Shown one piece after another: positions 1-9,297 of a stretch of DNA of 64,000 nucleotides. Position 1 is the first letter of the stretch. The number at the start of each line of letters is the position of its first letter. The stretch covers positions 248,001 to 312,000 of the forward strand of contig JACJNW010000039.1 in NCBI GenBank assembly GCA_014695195.1, read 5' to 3'. Source of the stretch: Cyanobacteria bacterium FACHB-DQ100. GTDB taxonomy: Bacteria; Cyanobacteriota; Cyanobacteriia; Leptolyngbyales; Leptolyngbyaceae. The translations under genes were made by a program, and so were the position numbers. The notes beneath the pieces were generated by a model. The model did not search any database, was not told where the DNA came from, and was given only the letters and a program-made list of their open reading frames with translations.

Positions 1-2
1 TG

Positions 3-425
3 CTGAATCAATTTTCTAACCTAGAATCAATCAAGCAAAACTTCTACGATCGTCGTCGATTATCAACGCGCGAAATTGAGCGATTCCGCAATGATTTATC
101 CTGGCGATTTCGGGTCGAGCGATTTTTTAATGAGCCAAAAGCGATGTTTGAAAGCCGTTATCGCCTCTTTGTCTTGAGTGAATATGGCATCGATCGCATT
201 ACCATCTATTCCCCCAGAACTGAAGAACTCGAAACGCTTTCCGGAGTACAATTAGCAGTCACGCTGGCGCTAGAAACTCGCGATGCAATTTCTCCACGAT
301 TAAGAAGTACGATCGCATTTCTTGGCAGTGGAATTGTCTATCTGTTGACTGAAGTGATCGGACGGGGGATCGGACTGATTGGACGGGGAATTCTCAAAGG
401 AATTGGAAAATCAGTTCGCGGATAG
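3..425 (+). CDS. C-terminal part of a Ycf55/DUF3685-like protein (5' end outside the window)
   Basis: The frame is open from the first bases of the window to the TAG at 423-425, so this is the tail (about 140 residues) of a longer protein. The first in-frame ATG, at 144, lies in the middle of conserved-looking sequence and is unlikely to be the start. The charged stretch TREIERFRNDLSWR, then EPKAMFESRY, and the closing glycine-rich repeat GRGIGLIGRGI resemble the C-terminus of cyanobacterial/red-plastid Ycf55 (DUF3685) proteins, from memory of the family. Its function is unknown. The hydrophobic Gly-rich end could sit at a membrane. Confidence 0.6.
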   Translation: MNQFSNLESIKQNFYDRRRLSTREIERFRNDLSWRFRVERFFNEPKAMFESRYRLFVLSEYGIDRITIYSPRTEELETLSGVQLAVTLALETRDAISPRLRSTIAFLGSGIVYLLTEVIGRGIGLIGRGILKGIGKSVRG

Positions 426-586
426 CACGAACTCGCCAAGAACGGCAAAACAATATCAGGAGAAACGTTGATCGATCTTGAATTTCGCGCTTGAATCTGC
501 AACATTTTCAAGGAGAGCGATTAGACTAAATTTGCAATCTCTATTTTTGAAATCATTAAAACTCTGGTTTGGCGGGAGCGCGATCT

Positions 587-1390
587 ATGCTTGAAATTAT
601 TGGTGCATTCTGTCTGATTCTGTTAGGCGGTGTGATTGGCTCAATCCGCGTCATTGAGCAAGGTGATCAAGCGATCGTGCAGCGACTTGGAAGATATGAA
701 CGTACCCTCAATCCAGGGCCGAATGTGGTCATTCCGTTTCTAGATACGGTATTAGTGGAAACGGTGCGGGAGCAACTTTTAGACATCGATCCCCAGCGGG
801 CATTTACCAAAGACAATGTGCCGATCGAAGTCGACGCGATCGTATCGTGGCAGATTCTCGATTTGCAGAAGGCTTATTATGCGGTCGAAGATCTGCAAGA
901 GTCGCTGAAGCAGATTGTGATCTCAACTTTGCGGAACGAGATTGGGCTGCTGACACTAGAACAACTCTTTTCTTCTTCAGCCGCGATTAATAAAGCACTA
1001 TTGCGCGAGTTAGATCAGTCCACTGCAAACTGGGGCGTGAAGGTAATTCGCGTTGAGGTGCAAGAGTTTCAGATTTCGCAAGCACTGCGGGAGTCGTTAG
1101 AGAAAGAGCGGGCAGCAAAGGCAGAAAAGGCAGCCGAACTGACTCGTACTCAAGGAACGGTCGAATCGATTCAGCAGCTCGCTCAGGCGCTCCAGGGACA
1201 AATGAATGCAGAAGATGTACTCCGCTATCTGGTAGCAAAGGATTATGTCTCAGCAAGTATGGAAATCGGTAAGAGCGATAACTCTAAAATTGTGTTTATG
1301 GATCCACGCGCATTGAGTGAAGCGGTGACCGAGCTAATGGGACAAGTTGAAGAACCTCGCAATCGTGGCAATCTCGACGGTGAGGCTTAG
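587..1390 (+). CDS. SPFH/Band 7 (stomatin-like) membrane protein
   Basis: Membrane-anchored scaffold of the stomatin/prohibitin family. Such proteins oligomerise in lipid microdomains and often affect the stability of membrane proteases. One N-terminal hydrophobic segment (about residues 3-20) is followed by the SPFH signature IEQGDQAIVQRLGRYERTL and NPGPNVVIPFLD, then an Ala/Glu/Lys-rich helix (about 165-200, EKERAAKAEKAAELTRTQG) that probably forms a coiled coil. An upstream TTG at 569 is in frame, but the ATG at 587 has a GGGAG ribosome site 8-9 bases before it and starts right at the hydrophobic segment. No NfeD partner lies beside it. The stop codons of this gene and of the converging folP overlap by 4 bp. 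Confidence 0.85.
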   Translation: MLEIIGAFCLILLGGVIGSIRVIEQGDQAIVQRLGRYERTLNPGPNVVIPFLDTVLVETVREQLLDIDPQRAFTKDNVPIEVDAIVSWQILDLQKAYYAVEDLQESLKQIVISTLRNEIGLLTLEQLFSSSAAINKALLRELDQSTANWGVKVIRVEVQEFQISQALRESLEKERAAKAEKAAELTRTQGTVESIQQLAQALQGQMNAEDVLRYLVAKDYVSASMEIGKSDNSKIVFMDPRALSEAVTELMGQVEEPRNRGNLDGEA

Positions 1391-2223
1391 GAATTTCGCC
1401 AAATCGCATCAGCAACGCGACAAGCATCGCGCATTTCTGCAACATCGTGAACGCGAACAACATCGGCTCCATTGGCGATCGCGCTGACACAGGCGGCAGC
1501 CGTTCCCCAAGCTCGCTGTTTCGGATCAGGCTGATCGAGAATCTGTCCGATAAAGCTTTTGCGCGAGGCTCCGACTAAAATCGGACAATTCAAAGATTTA
1601 AAGTCTTGTAATCGCCGCAGAATTTCCAAATTTTGATCATATTTTTTCGCAAATCCAATTCCTGGATCAATCATGATCTGGGTAATTCCCTGTGCGATCG
1701 CGCTTTGGATGCGTTCCTGTAAGAAATCACAAATCTCTTGAACGAGATTGTCATACTCGGTTAACGACTGCATGGTTTTCGGTGTTCCTCGCATGTGCAT
1801 CAAAATGATTGGAACTCCTAATTTGCCAACGGTTGTAAGCATTTCTGCATCGAAGACTGCACCGGAAATATCGTTGATCATATCTGCTCCCACTGCGATC
1901 GCGGCTTTTGCCACCTGTGATCGCGTGGTATCGACTGAAATTGGAATCTCAAATCGCTGACGAATTGCCTCGATAATGGGCAGTACGCGATCAAGTTCTT
2001 CTTGCAATGAAACTTCGTCAGCGTTTGGACGAGTAGATTGTCCACCAATATCGAGAATGTCTGCACCGTCTTTGACCATTTGCTCAGCTTGAGCGATCGC
2101 GCTCTGGAGCGAATTAAACTGTCCGCCGTCGCTAAAGCTATCGGGTGTCACATTCAAAACACCCATAATGTAGGTTTTCTGTCCCCAACTCAACGTCGTG
2201 CGCGATAGTTCCCAAGCTTGCAT
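1387..2223 (-). CDS. folP: dihydropteroate synthase
   Basis: Condenses 6-hydroxymethyl-7,8-dihydropterin diphosphate with p-aminobenzoate to give 7,8-dihydropteroate in the cytosolic folate pathway; this is the sulfonamide target. The 278-residue TIM-barrel protein has the usual length. Visible signatures are NVTPDSFSDGG near residue 24 (diphosphate loop), DIGGQSTRPNADEV (p-aminobenzoate/sulfonamide loop), MINDISG, MIDPGIGFAK and GASRKSFIG. The start ATG at 2223 begins MQAWELSRTTL. It converges with the SPFH gene, and no other folate gene is adjacent. Confidence 0.95.
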   Translation of the reverse strand: MQAWELSRTTLSWGQKTYIMGVLNVTPDSFSDGGQFNSLQSAIAQAEQMVKDGADILDIGGQSTRPNADEVSLQEELDRVLPIIEAIRQRFEIPISVDTTRSQVAKAAIAVGADMINDISGAVFDAEMLTTVGKLGVPIILMHMRGTPKTMQSLTEYDNLVQEICDFLQERIQSAIAQGITQIMIDPGIGFAKKYDQNLEILRRLQDFKSLNCPILVGASRKSFIGQILDQPDPKQRAWGTAAACVSAIANGADVVRVHDVAEMRDACRVADAIWRNS

Positions 2224-2268
2224 GGCGAATTAAAGATTCTGCTTCTTGAATCATCGCATCAAAAACTA

Positions 2269-2292
2269 CACCCCTATCACTGCACCCCTATC
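2269..2292. repeat. two direct copies of CACCCCTATC between folP and psaK
   Basis: The decamer CACCCCTATC occurs at 2269-2278 and 2283-2292, 14 bp start to start, about 100 bp before the psaK ATG and about 50 bp upstream of folP. The position in a divergent intergenic region suggests a regulator site, but no regulator is implied by the sequence itself. Confidence 0.3.
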
Positions 2293-2385
2293 TTTGGGTA
2301 GAGCCGAAATCCCCCACTGAGAAAGACGCGAAGAGTGCAGCGATCGTCAAATGATAGTCCCAGTACCATTATGGAGTTACGCTTT

Positions 2386-2661
2386 ATGTTGAATCTCGTT
2401 GCTGCTGCCTTTCAACAACCGCCCTCTGGCAACCTCTGGAACTGGCAAGGAACCCCCTTTATTGTTGGAGCTTGCCTGTTAGTGTTACTCATCGGATCGC
2501 GCACCATTAAATATCCACACACAGGCGCAAGAATGCCGCTACCTTTTTCTAAATCTCTGTTCAACAGCATCAGCGTTGGCGGATTCTTAGCTTGCATGAG
2601 CTTTGGGCATATTCTCGGCTTCTTGCTCACGCTCGGATTTGCGAATACCGCACTGAAATAG
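2386..2661 (+). CDS. psaK: photosystem I reaction centre subunit PsaK
   Basis: Small two-helix thylakoid subunit at the periphery of photosystem I, involved in antenna interaction and state-transition coupling. The 91-residue product has a first helix at about 24-40 and a second at about 65-88. The family pattern TIKYPHTGARMP, then SVGGFLACMSFGHILG, then LGFAN is clear. The frame is open upstream to a GTG at 2335, but the ATG at 2386 has GGAG nine bases before it and gives the usual PsaK length. A 16-base palindromic hairpin (GGGGCG/CGCCCC, about 2684-2699) lies between it and the converging kinase gene and may end both transcripts. Confidence 0.88.
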   Translation: MLNLVAAAFQQPPSGNLWNWQGTPFIVGACLLVLLIGSRTIKYPHTGARMPLPFSKSLFNSISVGGFLACMSFGHILGFLLTLGFANTALK

Positions 2662-2704
2662 AGTGGAGCGGGAATAGAGTGGATCGGGGCGATCGCGCCC
2701 CCAA

Positions 2705-5700
2705 TTACCGCTTCAGCAGCGAGACGATCGCGTTCACTAACTCATCCACATCCACAGGCTTGGCCAAGTGCCGCTGAAATCCCGCTTTCAGAATTTGCCG
2801 CTGATTCGTTTCTCCGGCATAAGCCGTGAGTGCGATCGCAGGAATTTCGCTCTTTTGTCGAACCTGCTGTATCAGTTCATAGCCATCGAGGTCGGGCATT
2901 GCGATATCGCTGACCAAGATATCCGGGGCAAATTCAGACAGGATTTCAAGGGCTGATGACGCAGATTGAACTCCCCGAACGATCGCGCCTGCTGTTTCCA
3001 ATAAGAACACCAGAAAATCAAGGTTATCCGCTTCGTCGTCTACGGCAAGAATTTTGAGTCCAGCCAGATCTCCCTGTGATTCTACCGGCTCTAAGGCTGA
3101 GCTAGGTTGCTCTAAAGTGTGGGCGATCGGCAACCTCACGGTAAAGATCGCGCCTTGATCTTCGCCTAAGCTCTCAGCAGAGATGGTTCCCCCGTGTAGC
3201 TCAACCAAGTGACGAGCGATCGCGAGTCCTAATCCTAATCCGCCAAACTGCCGCGTCGTGGAAGAATCCGCCTGCCAAAATCGCTCGAAAATGTGCGGCA
3301 AGACCTCCGCTTGAATTCCTTTTCCAGTGTCGCGCACTTGAATTTCCGCCTCGCTGCCAATCTGGGAGAGTATTACCTCAATTCGCCCCCCGCTCGGTGT
3401 GAATTTCACTGCATTCGAGAGTAAGTTCCAAATCACCTGCTGCAATCGATTTGCGTCGCCTCGTACCCTGCCAACCGTTGCACCAAGATTGAAGACGAGG
3501 TCGATCGCTTTTGATTCTGCCGCTAGCTGAACGGTTTCTGATGCCGCTGCGATCGTCTCTGCAAGATTGACCCAGTCATTATTTGACATAATTTTGCCCT
3601 GGAGAACGCGAGAGACATCCAGGAGATCCTCGATCAGTTGAGTTTGCAGATGGGCATTGCGCTCGATCGTGTCTAAGGCCTGCGGCACTTTTGCAGGTGG
3701 GCATTTTCCTGCTTTTAGCATCCTCACCCAGCCTAAAATTGGATTCAGCGGCGTTCTCAACTCATGCGACAGCACCGCGAGGAATTCATCCTTGATGCGA
3801 TTGGCTTGTTCGGCTTGTTCGCGTAGAAGTTTCTCGCGATCGAGTAACTTCTGCCGTTCCGCTTCACGCTGTTTCGCTTCCGTAATATCAATGACTGTCC
3901 CGATCAATCGAATCGCACGTCCAGACGGATCAAAGAGTGCTTTTCCAATCGCTGAAATCCAGCGCTGAATGCCATCTGAGAATCGAATGACGCGATATTC
4001 AAGCTTGAGATCTCCGGCGCTGTGCGGTGCGATTGCGGCCTCGACTGCTTGATTACTCCGATCGCGATCGTCGGGATGCAGCAAAGTTTCAAAGCGTCCA
4101 TAGCTGACTTCTGCGTCGTTCGGCAATCCAAACGTTGCCTTACAGCCGTTATCCCAAGTGAGTTGTTGGGTGACAAGATTAAAATCCCAAGTGCCCAAAT
4201 TTGCACATTCGATCGCCAGTCGTAAGCGTTCTTCGGCTTCTCGCAGTGCCGCTTCGGTCTGTTTGCGCTCGGTAATATCGGAGAGTGCGCCTAGAAAAGA
4301 GATGGGAGTGCCGTCTGCATCGTATTCCACTCGTCCCCGCGCTGCGACCCAGCGTTCCTCTCCGCTTGCCGATCGCACTCGGTATTCTGCAAGATAATCC
4401 TCACCCGTTGCGATCGCGGTTTGAATCGCTGCGCTTACGGGTTCACGATCGTCCGGGTGCATTCCATCCAGGAAAAACTTGATCGGCAGTCCTCGCGCAG
4501 CGGCTTCCGGGTCAACTCCAAATAAATTGGCAAGTGCTGCATTTGTGAAAGTGAGATCTTCTTGAATTCGCCAGCGCCACGTGTAAATCGATCCCGCCGC
4601 TAACGCGGAAGACAAAAGCACGTCAGCTTCTCTTAGATTGGCTTCGGTTTGTTTGAGTTGGCTCAGATCGATCGCAAAGCAAATCCCACTAGGTAAGCCA
4701 ATACTAAACGCGCCGCCACCGAGCAAAATTGGGATGCGCCGCCCGTCTTTGTGAAGATATTCCTTCTCGAAAGGGGTGCAATATCCTTGAGTGACGCTTT
4801 CTGTAAAGGCGCGACTGTCCTGCTCTGCCCACTCTGGAGGCGTTAAGTTTCTCCAACTGAGTTGCCCGGATTCCAGTTCTGAGCGCGTATATCCCACTAG
4901 ATTGAGGAAGGCATCATTCGCATCGCTGAGGCGCTCTTCTTCCCAAATCGCGATCGGAATCATATTGCACTCAAAGATGCTGCGGAATCGCGTCTCACTG
5001 TCACGGAGAGCTTGTTCGGTTTGCTTGCGATCGGTGATATCGGTGACAAAGATCGAAGCTCCCGTGGCGGAGGGATAAACCCGATTCAGATACCAGCGAT
5101 TTCGGGATGGATAAAAAAATTCAAACTCGATCGTGCGCTGTTCTTGGATGGCTCGGTGATACTCAATCTCGATCGAGCTTCCAAGCAAATCCGGGAACAC
5201 GTCCCAAAGCCGATTCCCGATGAGTTGCGCTTCGGATCGCTGCAACAACTCGGTTGCTGCTGAATTGACATAGGTATAGCGCCAATCATGAGCGAAAACG
5301 GCAAACGCATCGGTAATACTTCGTAAAACCGCTTCGGTTTGCGCTTTTGCGGCTTCGGCTTCTTGGCGTAAAAGCCGTTCCCGCTCGTTGGCTTCTTGCT
5401 GAGCTTTTTCGCTGAGTTTTTCCTGAGTGATATCGCGTACTTCGATCACTGTGCCGATCGTTTGCCCTGCTTCTCGAATTGGGCTAGCGGTGTAGGCGAC
5501 CGGATAAAAGTGTCCGTCTCGATGCACGAACACTTCTTCGCCTTGCTCTTGATTGTTTTGGGGAAACACTTGATCGATCGGGCATTCGCAGAGCGGATAA
5601 GGACGACCATCTGGGCGGGTGTGGTGAATCACATCGTGTAGCGCCCGTCCTTGAAGTTCTGAGAGCGCATACCCCGTTAACTTCTCAGCCGCCGGATTCA

Positions 5701-5854
5701 TATAAACACACTGTTGACGCTCATCCATGACAAACAGCGCCAGAGTTGCATTATTACAGACCGTTTCTAAATACTGCTTATAGTATTGGGTGTCCGTTTT
5801 GGGTTGCGGTAGTCGCTGGTGTTCGCTGAGGGATCGAAAAGGTTGCGAAGTCAT
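2705..5854 (-). CDS. multi-PAS hybrid sensor histidine kinase with receiver domain
   Basis: Soluble hybrid kinase of about 1,050 residues. Five PAS or PAS-PAC units can be read in succession (roughly residues 20-145, 170-280, 290-405, 410-530 and 535-660), several ending in the PAC phrase DITERKQTE or a variant. Next come a HisKA domain with the phosphorylated histidine in SHELRTPLNPILG, a HATPase domain (NLLSNAVKFTP, DTGKGI, GGLGLGLAIARHLV) and a C-terminal receiver (AVDDEADN, phospho-Asp in VSDIAMPDLDGYE, conserved Lys in HLAKPVD). No transmembrane helix is seen. The frame runs back to 6058, inside rimM, so the start is probably the ATG at 5854 or the tandem ATGs at 5902/5905; none has a strong ribosome site. 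The signal and output are unknown. Confidence 0.9.
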   Translation of the reverse strand: MTSQPFRSLSEHQRLPQPKTDTQYYKQYLETVCNNATLALFVMDERQQCVYMNPAAEKLTGYALSELQGRALHDVIHHTRPDGRPYPLCECPIDQVFPQNNQEQGEEVFVHRDGHFYPVAYTASPIREAGQTIGTVIEVRDITQEKLSEKAQQEANERERLLRQEAEAAKAQTEAVLRSITDAFAVFAHDWRYTYVNSAATELLQRSEAQLIGNRLWDVFPDLLGSSIEIEYHRAIQEQRTIEFEFFYPSRNRWYLNRVYPSATGASIFVTDITDRKQTEQALRDSETRFRSIFECNMIPIAIWEEERLSDANDAFLNLVGYTRSELESGQLSWRNLTPPEWAEQDSRAFTESVTQGYCTPFEKEYLHKDGRRIPILLGGGAFSIGLPSGICFAIDLSQLKQTEANLREADVLLSSALAAGSIYTWRWRIQEDLTFTNAALANLFGVDPEAAARGLPIKFFLDGMHPDDREPVSAAIQTAIATGEDYLAEYRVRSASGEERWVAARGRVEYDADGTPISFLGALSDITERKQTEAALREAEERLRLAIECANLGTWDFNLVTQQLTWDNGCKATFGLPNDAEVSYGRFETLLHPDDRDRSNQAVEAAIAPHSAGDLKLEYRVIRFSDGIQRWISAIGKALFDPSGRAIRLIGTVIDITEAKQREAERQKLLDREKLLREQAEQANRIKDEFLAVLSHELRTPLNPILGWVRMLKAGKCPPAKVPQALDTIERNAHLQTQLIEDLLDVSRVLQGKIMSNNDWVNLAETIAAASETVQLAAESKAIDLVFNLGATVGRVRGDANRLQQVIWNLLSNAVKFTPSGGRIEVILSQIGSEAEIQVRDTGKGIQAEVLPHIFERFWQADSSTTRQFGGLGLGLAIARHLVELHGGTISAESLGEDQGAIFTVRLPIAHTLEQPSSALEPVESQGDLAGLKILAVDDEADNLDFLVFLLETAGAIVRGVQSASSALEILSEFAPDILVSDIAMPDLDGYELIQQVRQKSEIPAIALTAYAGETNQRQILKAGFQRHLAKPVDVDELVNAIVSLLKR

Positions 5855-5975
5855 GAAGAGCCGGAATAAATAAATGTCAGGCAAAGGCGAGATTATATCC
5901 ATCATACGGTAGGCGGTTAGGGGTTTTAGTCCACCGATCGTAGGAGTTCGCCTGCTCTGTGGTTTTAGAGACTGC

Positions 5976-6509
5976 TTATAAATCAAGTAATCCGGGCGGA
6001 GGTGTGATTTCGATGCGATGTCGATCGAGGTCAACAATCGGGACGATCGCTTCGACAAAGGGAATCAAAATTTGCCGATTTTTTCCGTCTTCTATTGTCT
6101 TAGTGACTTGCAGTAAGTCATGTCCTGCTGGAATTACATCGCTCACTGTTCCAATCAATTCTTGAGTCGCTTGCTCATAAACGGATAAGCCGATCAGATC
6201 CGCAACGTGAAATTCACCCTCTTCGAGTTCGAGTCGATCGGTGTCTGGAACGAGCAGTTTGCAATCTCGCAGCGCTTCAGCCGCGTTGCGATCGTGAATT
6301 CCTTTCAGTTGAATCACGTAGAGTCCTTTGCCATCCAGGTAACGCCCAGAGACAAGTTCGATCGGTTCGGGTTCGGTCTGGTTAGGGCGCAAAAGCCAGC
6401 GCTGTCCGGGTTCCTCGAAGCGCTCCGGAAAGTCCGTATTGGGATAAACGCGCAATTCACCTTTGAGTCCTTGAGCCGCGACAATTTTACCGATTTCTAA
6501 GTAACCCAT
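5976..6509 (-). CDS. rimM: ribosome maturation factor RimM
   Basis: Binds ribosomal protein S19 and helps mature the 3' domain of the 30S subunit. The 177-residue protein begins [21 protein letters not shown], the typical RimM N-terminal beta-barrel, with the PRC-barrel-like part following (about 95-175, [21 protein letters not shown] and PPPGLLDL at the end). It lies 5 bp downstream of avtA on the same strand and is probably co-transcribed with it. The usual trmD and rpsP neighbours are absent. Confidence 0.93.
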   Translation of the reverse strand: MGYLEIGKIVAAQGLKGELRVYPNTDFPERFEEPGQRWLLRPNQTEPEPIELVSGRYLDGKGLYVIQLKGIHDRNAAEALRDCKLLVPDTDRLELEEGEFHVADLIGLSVYEQATQELIGTVSDVIPAGHDLLQVTKTIEDGKNRQILIPFVEAIVPIVDLDRHRIEITPPPGLLDL

Positions 6510-6514
6510 GCGTT

Positions 6515-7786
6515 CTATGATCCATAAACTTGCTGTGCGACTTGTGCAAGTCGCTCCATTGCCGTTTGTAATTCGGCATCTGTTCCGGTAAGGCTAATTC
6601 TGAGACATTGCTGCTTGTGCTGCCACTCTTCTCGTAAACCTGGGAAGAACGTACTGCCGGGAACGACGATCACGCCGACTTTTTTGAGTTCTTGGTAAAA
6701 TTCCCAATCGCTTATGGGCAATTCATCCAGCCAAAGCCATGCAAAGATTGCTCCCTCACCTCGATGCAGAAACCACGGCAGCGATCGCGGCAGGGTGCGA
6801 TCGAGCGTTGCTTCGACGATGGCAATTTTGCGTTGATAAAACGGACGAATCACATTCACGGCAATGTCTGCGAGTTGACCGGATTGAATGGCGCGGGCTG
6901 CGATTGCTTGTCCATATCGCGGCGAGTGAATGCAGAGGTTGGTTTGGAAACATTCGAGCGCTTGAATTATGGCGGGTTCTCCGATCGCGATGCCAATGCG
7001 CTCTCCGGGAAGTCCTGCTTTCGATAAGCTCATGCAGTGAACCACATTGCCGCCGAACAAGGGTGCCATTTCTGTAAAGTTCAGCGCCGGAAAGGGTGGT
7101 GCGTAGGCAGAATCAATCAGAACTGGGACATCATGAATTGCTGCAAGTGAAGTGATCTTATTCACTTCGTCGTTGCTTAAAACGTTTCCAGTTGGATTGC
7201 AGGGGCGTGAGAAGATTACACATCCAGTCTGTTCATCAATTTGTAGCTGATTGAAGTTCGGGCGATACTTAAATCGATGATTTTCCTGATCAATTTCTAA
7301 TTCCGGTTTATACGCGATTAGCGCTTCTGGAGTGAGCGTAACGCCGCCATATCCGGTGTAATCAGGACTCAACGGCAGTACGATTTTTCGGAGTTCTCCG
7401 CTTGCGGTATATCCGCCGAACGCATTCGCTGCGTAGAAATAGAGGCTTTGACTTCCGGGCGTAATCAGGACGTTACGATCGCTCAAGTTCAACCCGTAGC
7501 GCTGATTAAAGTCTTGAACGATCGCATCGATTAAAGGCTGATATCCCTGGCTTGCTCCATAGCGGCAGACGACCTCGCCATATTCAGGACTAGCCAGTAA
7601 TTCTGCGGTACAGTCGCGCCAAAGCTGCTCAACTTCCGGCAAAATCACCGGATTTCCTGCACTGAGATTGATAAAGCTCTGTCCGGCTCCTGCGCGAAGC
7701 GTCTCAATAATGTCTTTCATAATCGCCCGTACACCAGACAGGCGAGACATTTCGGTTCCAAGTTGACTCAGCGCAGGATTCATCAC
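6515..7786 (-). CDS. avtA: valine--pyruvate aminotransferase (AvtA-like)
   Basis: PLP-dependent class I aminotransferase, 423 residues. In enterobacteria AvtA exchanges amino groups between valine and pyruvate/alanine. The phrases [46 protein letters not shown] and the PLP-lysine region [15 protein letters not shown] match AvtA more closely than aspartate aminotransferases, as does the C-terminal PGSTFFPGL. Start is one of the tandem ATGs at 7786/7783. It is the first gene of a likely two-gene unit with rimM. The exact amino-acid specificity is inferred from resemblance only. Confidence 0.85.
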   Translation of the reverse strand: MMNPALSQLGTEMSRLSGVRAIMKDIIETLRAGAGQSFINLSAGNPVILPEVEQLWRDCTAELLASPEYGEVVCRYGASQGYQPLIDAIVQDFNQRYGLNLSDRNVLITPGSQSLYFYAANAFGGYTASGELRKIVLPLSPDYTGYGGVTLTPEALIAYKPELEIDQENHRFKYRPNFNQLQIDEQTGCVIFSRPCNPTGNVLSNDEVNKITSLAAIHDVPVLIDSAYAPPFPALNFTEMAPLFGGNVVHCMSLSKAGLPGERIGIAIGEPAIIQALECFQTNLCIHSPRYGQAIAARAIQSGQLADIAVNVIRPFYQRKIAIVEATLDRTLPRSLPWFLHRGEGAIFAWLWLDELPISDWEFYQELKKVGVIVVPGSTFFPGLREEWQHKQQCLRISLTGTDAELQTAMERLAQVAQQVYGS

Positions 7787-8078
7787 AAACCGTAAAATTT
7801 AGAGCAATCTTGATGCTACCGATCAATGGGCGCGATCGTGCATTAATTTTTGCTGCAATTCGTTCAATAGATTTTGAAAAGTCTGAGCAAGACTCTCAGG
7901 GGCTTGAGAGCTTGCAACTGTGATGTGTCTGTCTTGCCTCTAGGGGGAACTGCAAGACCAAAAAAGCGACCCTACTGGGTAGACTGCCAAACTACGTAAG
8001 AGCATACTTACGCATTTTCCTCAACGCATCCGTAGATCTGCACAAGTTTAGTGATTTTTGACTCAGTGTTCAGCGAAA
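7787..8078. other. non-coding stretch with two small hairpins
   Basis: No convincing gene. It holds two inverted repeats: CTCTCA/TGAGAG at 7893-7898 and 7905-7910 (6-base loop), and CGTAAG/CTTACG at 7995-8000 and 8007-8012 (6-base loop). It lies upstream of avtA and downstream of the peptidase gene, so it should carry the avtA promoter and possibly a peptidase terminator. Neither hairpin is followed by a clear T run. Confidence 0.4.
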
Positions 8079-9032
8079 TTACACCGTTCCGGTTTGCAGA
8101 TTAGTCGGTAGATCTAAAGTGTCACCGATACGATCGCCGGTATGATACGCCGCTAACAGCACTTCGCTAGTTTTTCCCCAACCGATCGAACCCTCTGCGG
8201 AAAGACCGATCGCGCCTAAGTCGCGGCGATTTCGATAGGCTTCACCAAAGGACTTCTCTAGCGAATTTGCCAGCGACTGCCCATCTGTAACCCGAATCAC
8301 AATCCGAGCGGCTAAACATTCATCGATAATGTCTTCTCCGATCCCAGTACAGCTAATCGCGGCATCTGCGTTTGCGTAATTTCCCGCAGGCATCGCAGAA
8401 TCACTCACCCGTCCGATCCGCTCAAAGCCTTTACCTCCGGTTGATGTCCCAACGGCAATCCGCCCTTGATGATCCAGCGCGACAACCCCGATCGTGCCTC
8501 GTCCCGCTGATTCGGAAATCAGTTCTTTTTCCGCGACCACGCCTGCCATTGCTCGATTAAAGTTGCCCTCGCGCTCTTGAATCCATTCCTGTAAGCGCAG
8601 CTCGGTCATCGGATCGTAAAGCGGCAGTTGCAGTTCTCGCAAGAGTTCCGCAGAGCCAATATCAGACAGCACGCGATCGTCTGAAGTTTGTAGAAATAAG
8701 GCAAGCTCGATCGGGTTTTTGACTCGCGACGTATTAATCACGCCGCTGAATCGCTGCCGCGCTCCATCCATCAACGCCGCGCTCATACGGATTTGTCCAT
8801 CGGATTGCAGCACTGATCCGGTTCCTGCATTAAATCGCGGATCGTCTTCGAGCAGTTGGCATCCGGTGACAACCGCTTCGGTTGCCGTTGCCCCTGCCAG
8901 GAGGAGTGCGTAGACTTCTTCCACAACCTTGTAGAGCGATCGCCGAACCGCTTCTGCGCCGCCTTTTCCCTTGAGCGAACTCCCGGCTCCCCCGTGAATG
9001 ATCAGTTTGGGCTGAACGCGATCAACAGACAT
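8079..9032 (-). CDS. iaaA: isoaspartyl peptidase / L-asparaginase (Ntn hydrolase)
   Basis: Plant-type asparaginase that splits isoaspartyl dipeptides and asparagine, useful in recycling damaged protein and possibly cyanophycin-derived dipeptides. The chain begins PKLIIHGGAGSS and contains GATATEAVVTGCQLLEDDP. The self-cleavage point and catalytic threonine lie in SAGRGTIGVVALD, so the enzyme should process into alpha and beta subunits. GTSTGGKGFERIGRVSDSA, downstream, is the usual beta-subunit region. The ATG at 9032 has GAGGT seven bases upstream and is preferred over 9062. The DUF2256 gene lies upstream on the same strand, 61 bp away. Confidence 0.92.
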   Translation of the reverse strand: MSVDRVQPKLIIHGGAGSSLKGKGGAEAVRRSLYKVVEEVYALLLAGATATEAVVTGCQLLEDDPRFNAGTGSVLQSDGQIRMSAALMDGARQRFSGVINTSRVKNPIELALFLQTSDDRVLSDIGSAELLRELQLPLYDPMTELRLQEWIQEREGNFNRAMAGVVAEKELISESAGRGTIGVVALDHQGRIAVGTSTGGKGFERIGRVSDSAMPAGNYANADAAISCTGIGEDIIDECLAARIVIRVTDGQSLANSLEKSFGEAYRNRRDLGAIGLSAEGSIGWGKTSEVLLAAYHTGDRIGDTLDLPTNLQTGTV

Positions 9033-9093
9033 GAAAGAGACCTCGCACAAGACAGATAGCACAAAAGCTTATCATGTCTCAATCACATCGCAA

Positions 9094-9258
9094 TCACAGG
9101 GATTCAGGTTTAGTTTGCGACTTGCGCTTGCGGCAGCGATCGGAGCAATATTTCACATCGTCCCAGCAGTCCGCCCATTTCTTGCGCCAGGTGAACGGTA
9201 AGCCACAAACAGGACACACTTTGGTCGGTAAATCAGATTTGGCACGATGGCGCGGCAT
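9094..9258 (-). CDS. DUF2256 small zinc-finger-like protein
   Basis: A 54-residue protein beginning [19 protein letters not shown]. It has two CxxC-type pairs (CPVC near residue 15, CSDRC near 38) and the hallmark [18 protein letters not shown], which I recognise as DUF2256. Such proteins are short, basic and probably bind one zinc; their function is not established. It precedes the isoaspartyl peptidase gene on the same strand and is divergent from trmJ, whose ATG at 9298 is 39 bp away, so the two probably share a compact promoter region. Confidence 0.8.
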   Translation of the reverse strand: MPRHRAKSDLPTKVCPVCGLPFTWRKKWADCWDDVKYCSDRCRKRKSQTKPESL

Positions 9259-9297
9259 AACAGATTCGAGACGTAAGATAGTTTATTTTAGAAGTCT

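Noticed and set aside
6739-7077. Open frames on the plus strand inside avtA (6692-7077)
   Set aside because: They lie inside a well-supported gene on the other strand, with Arg/Cys-rich composition typical of antisense shadows.
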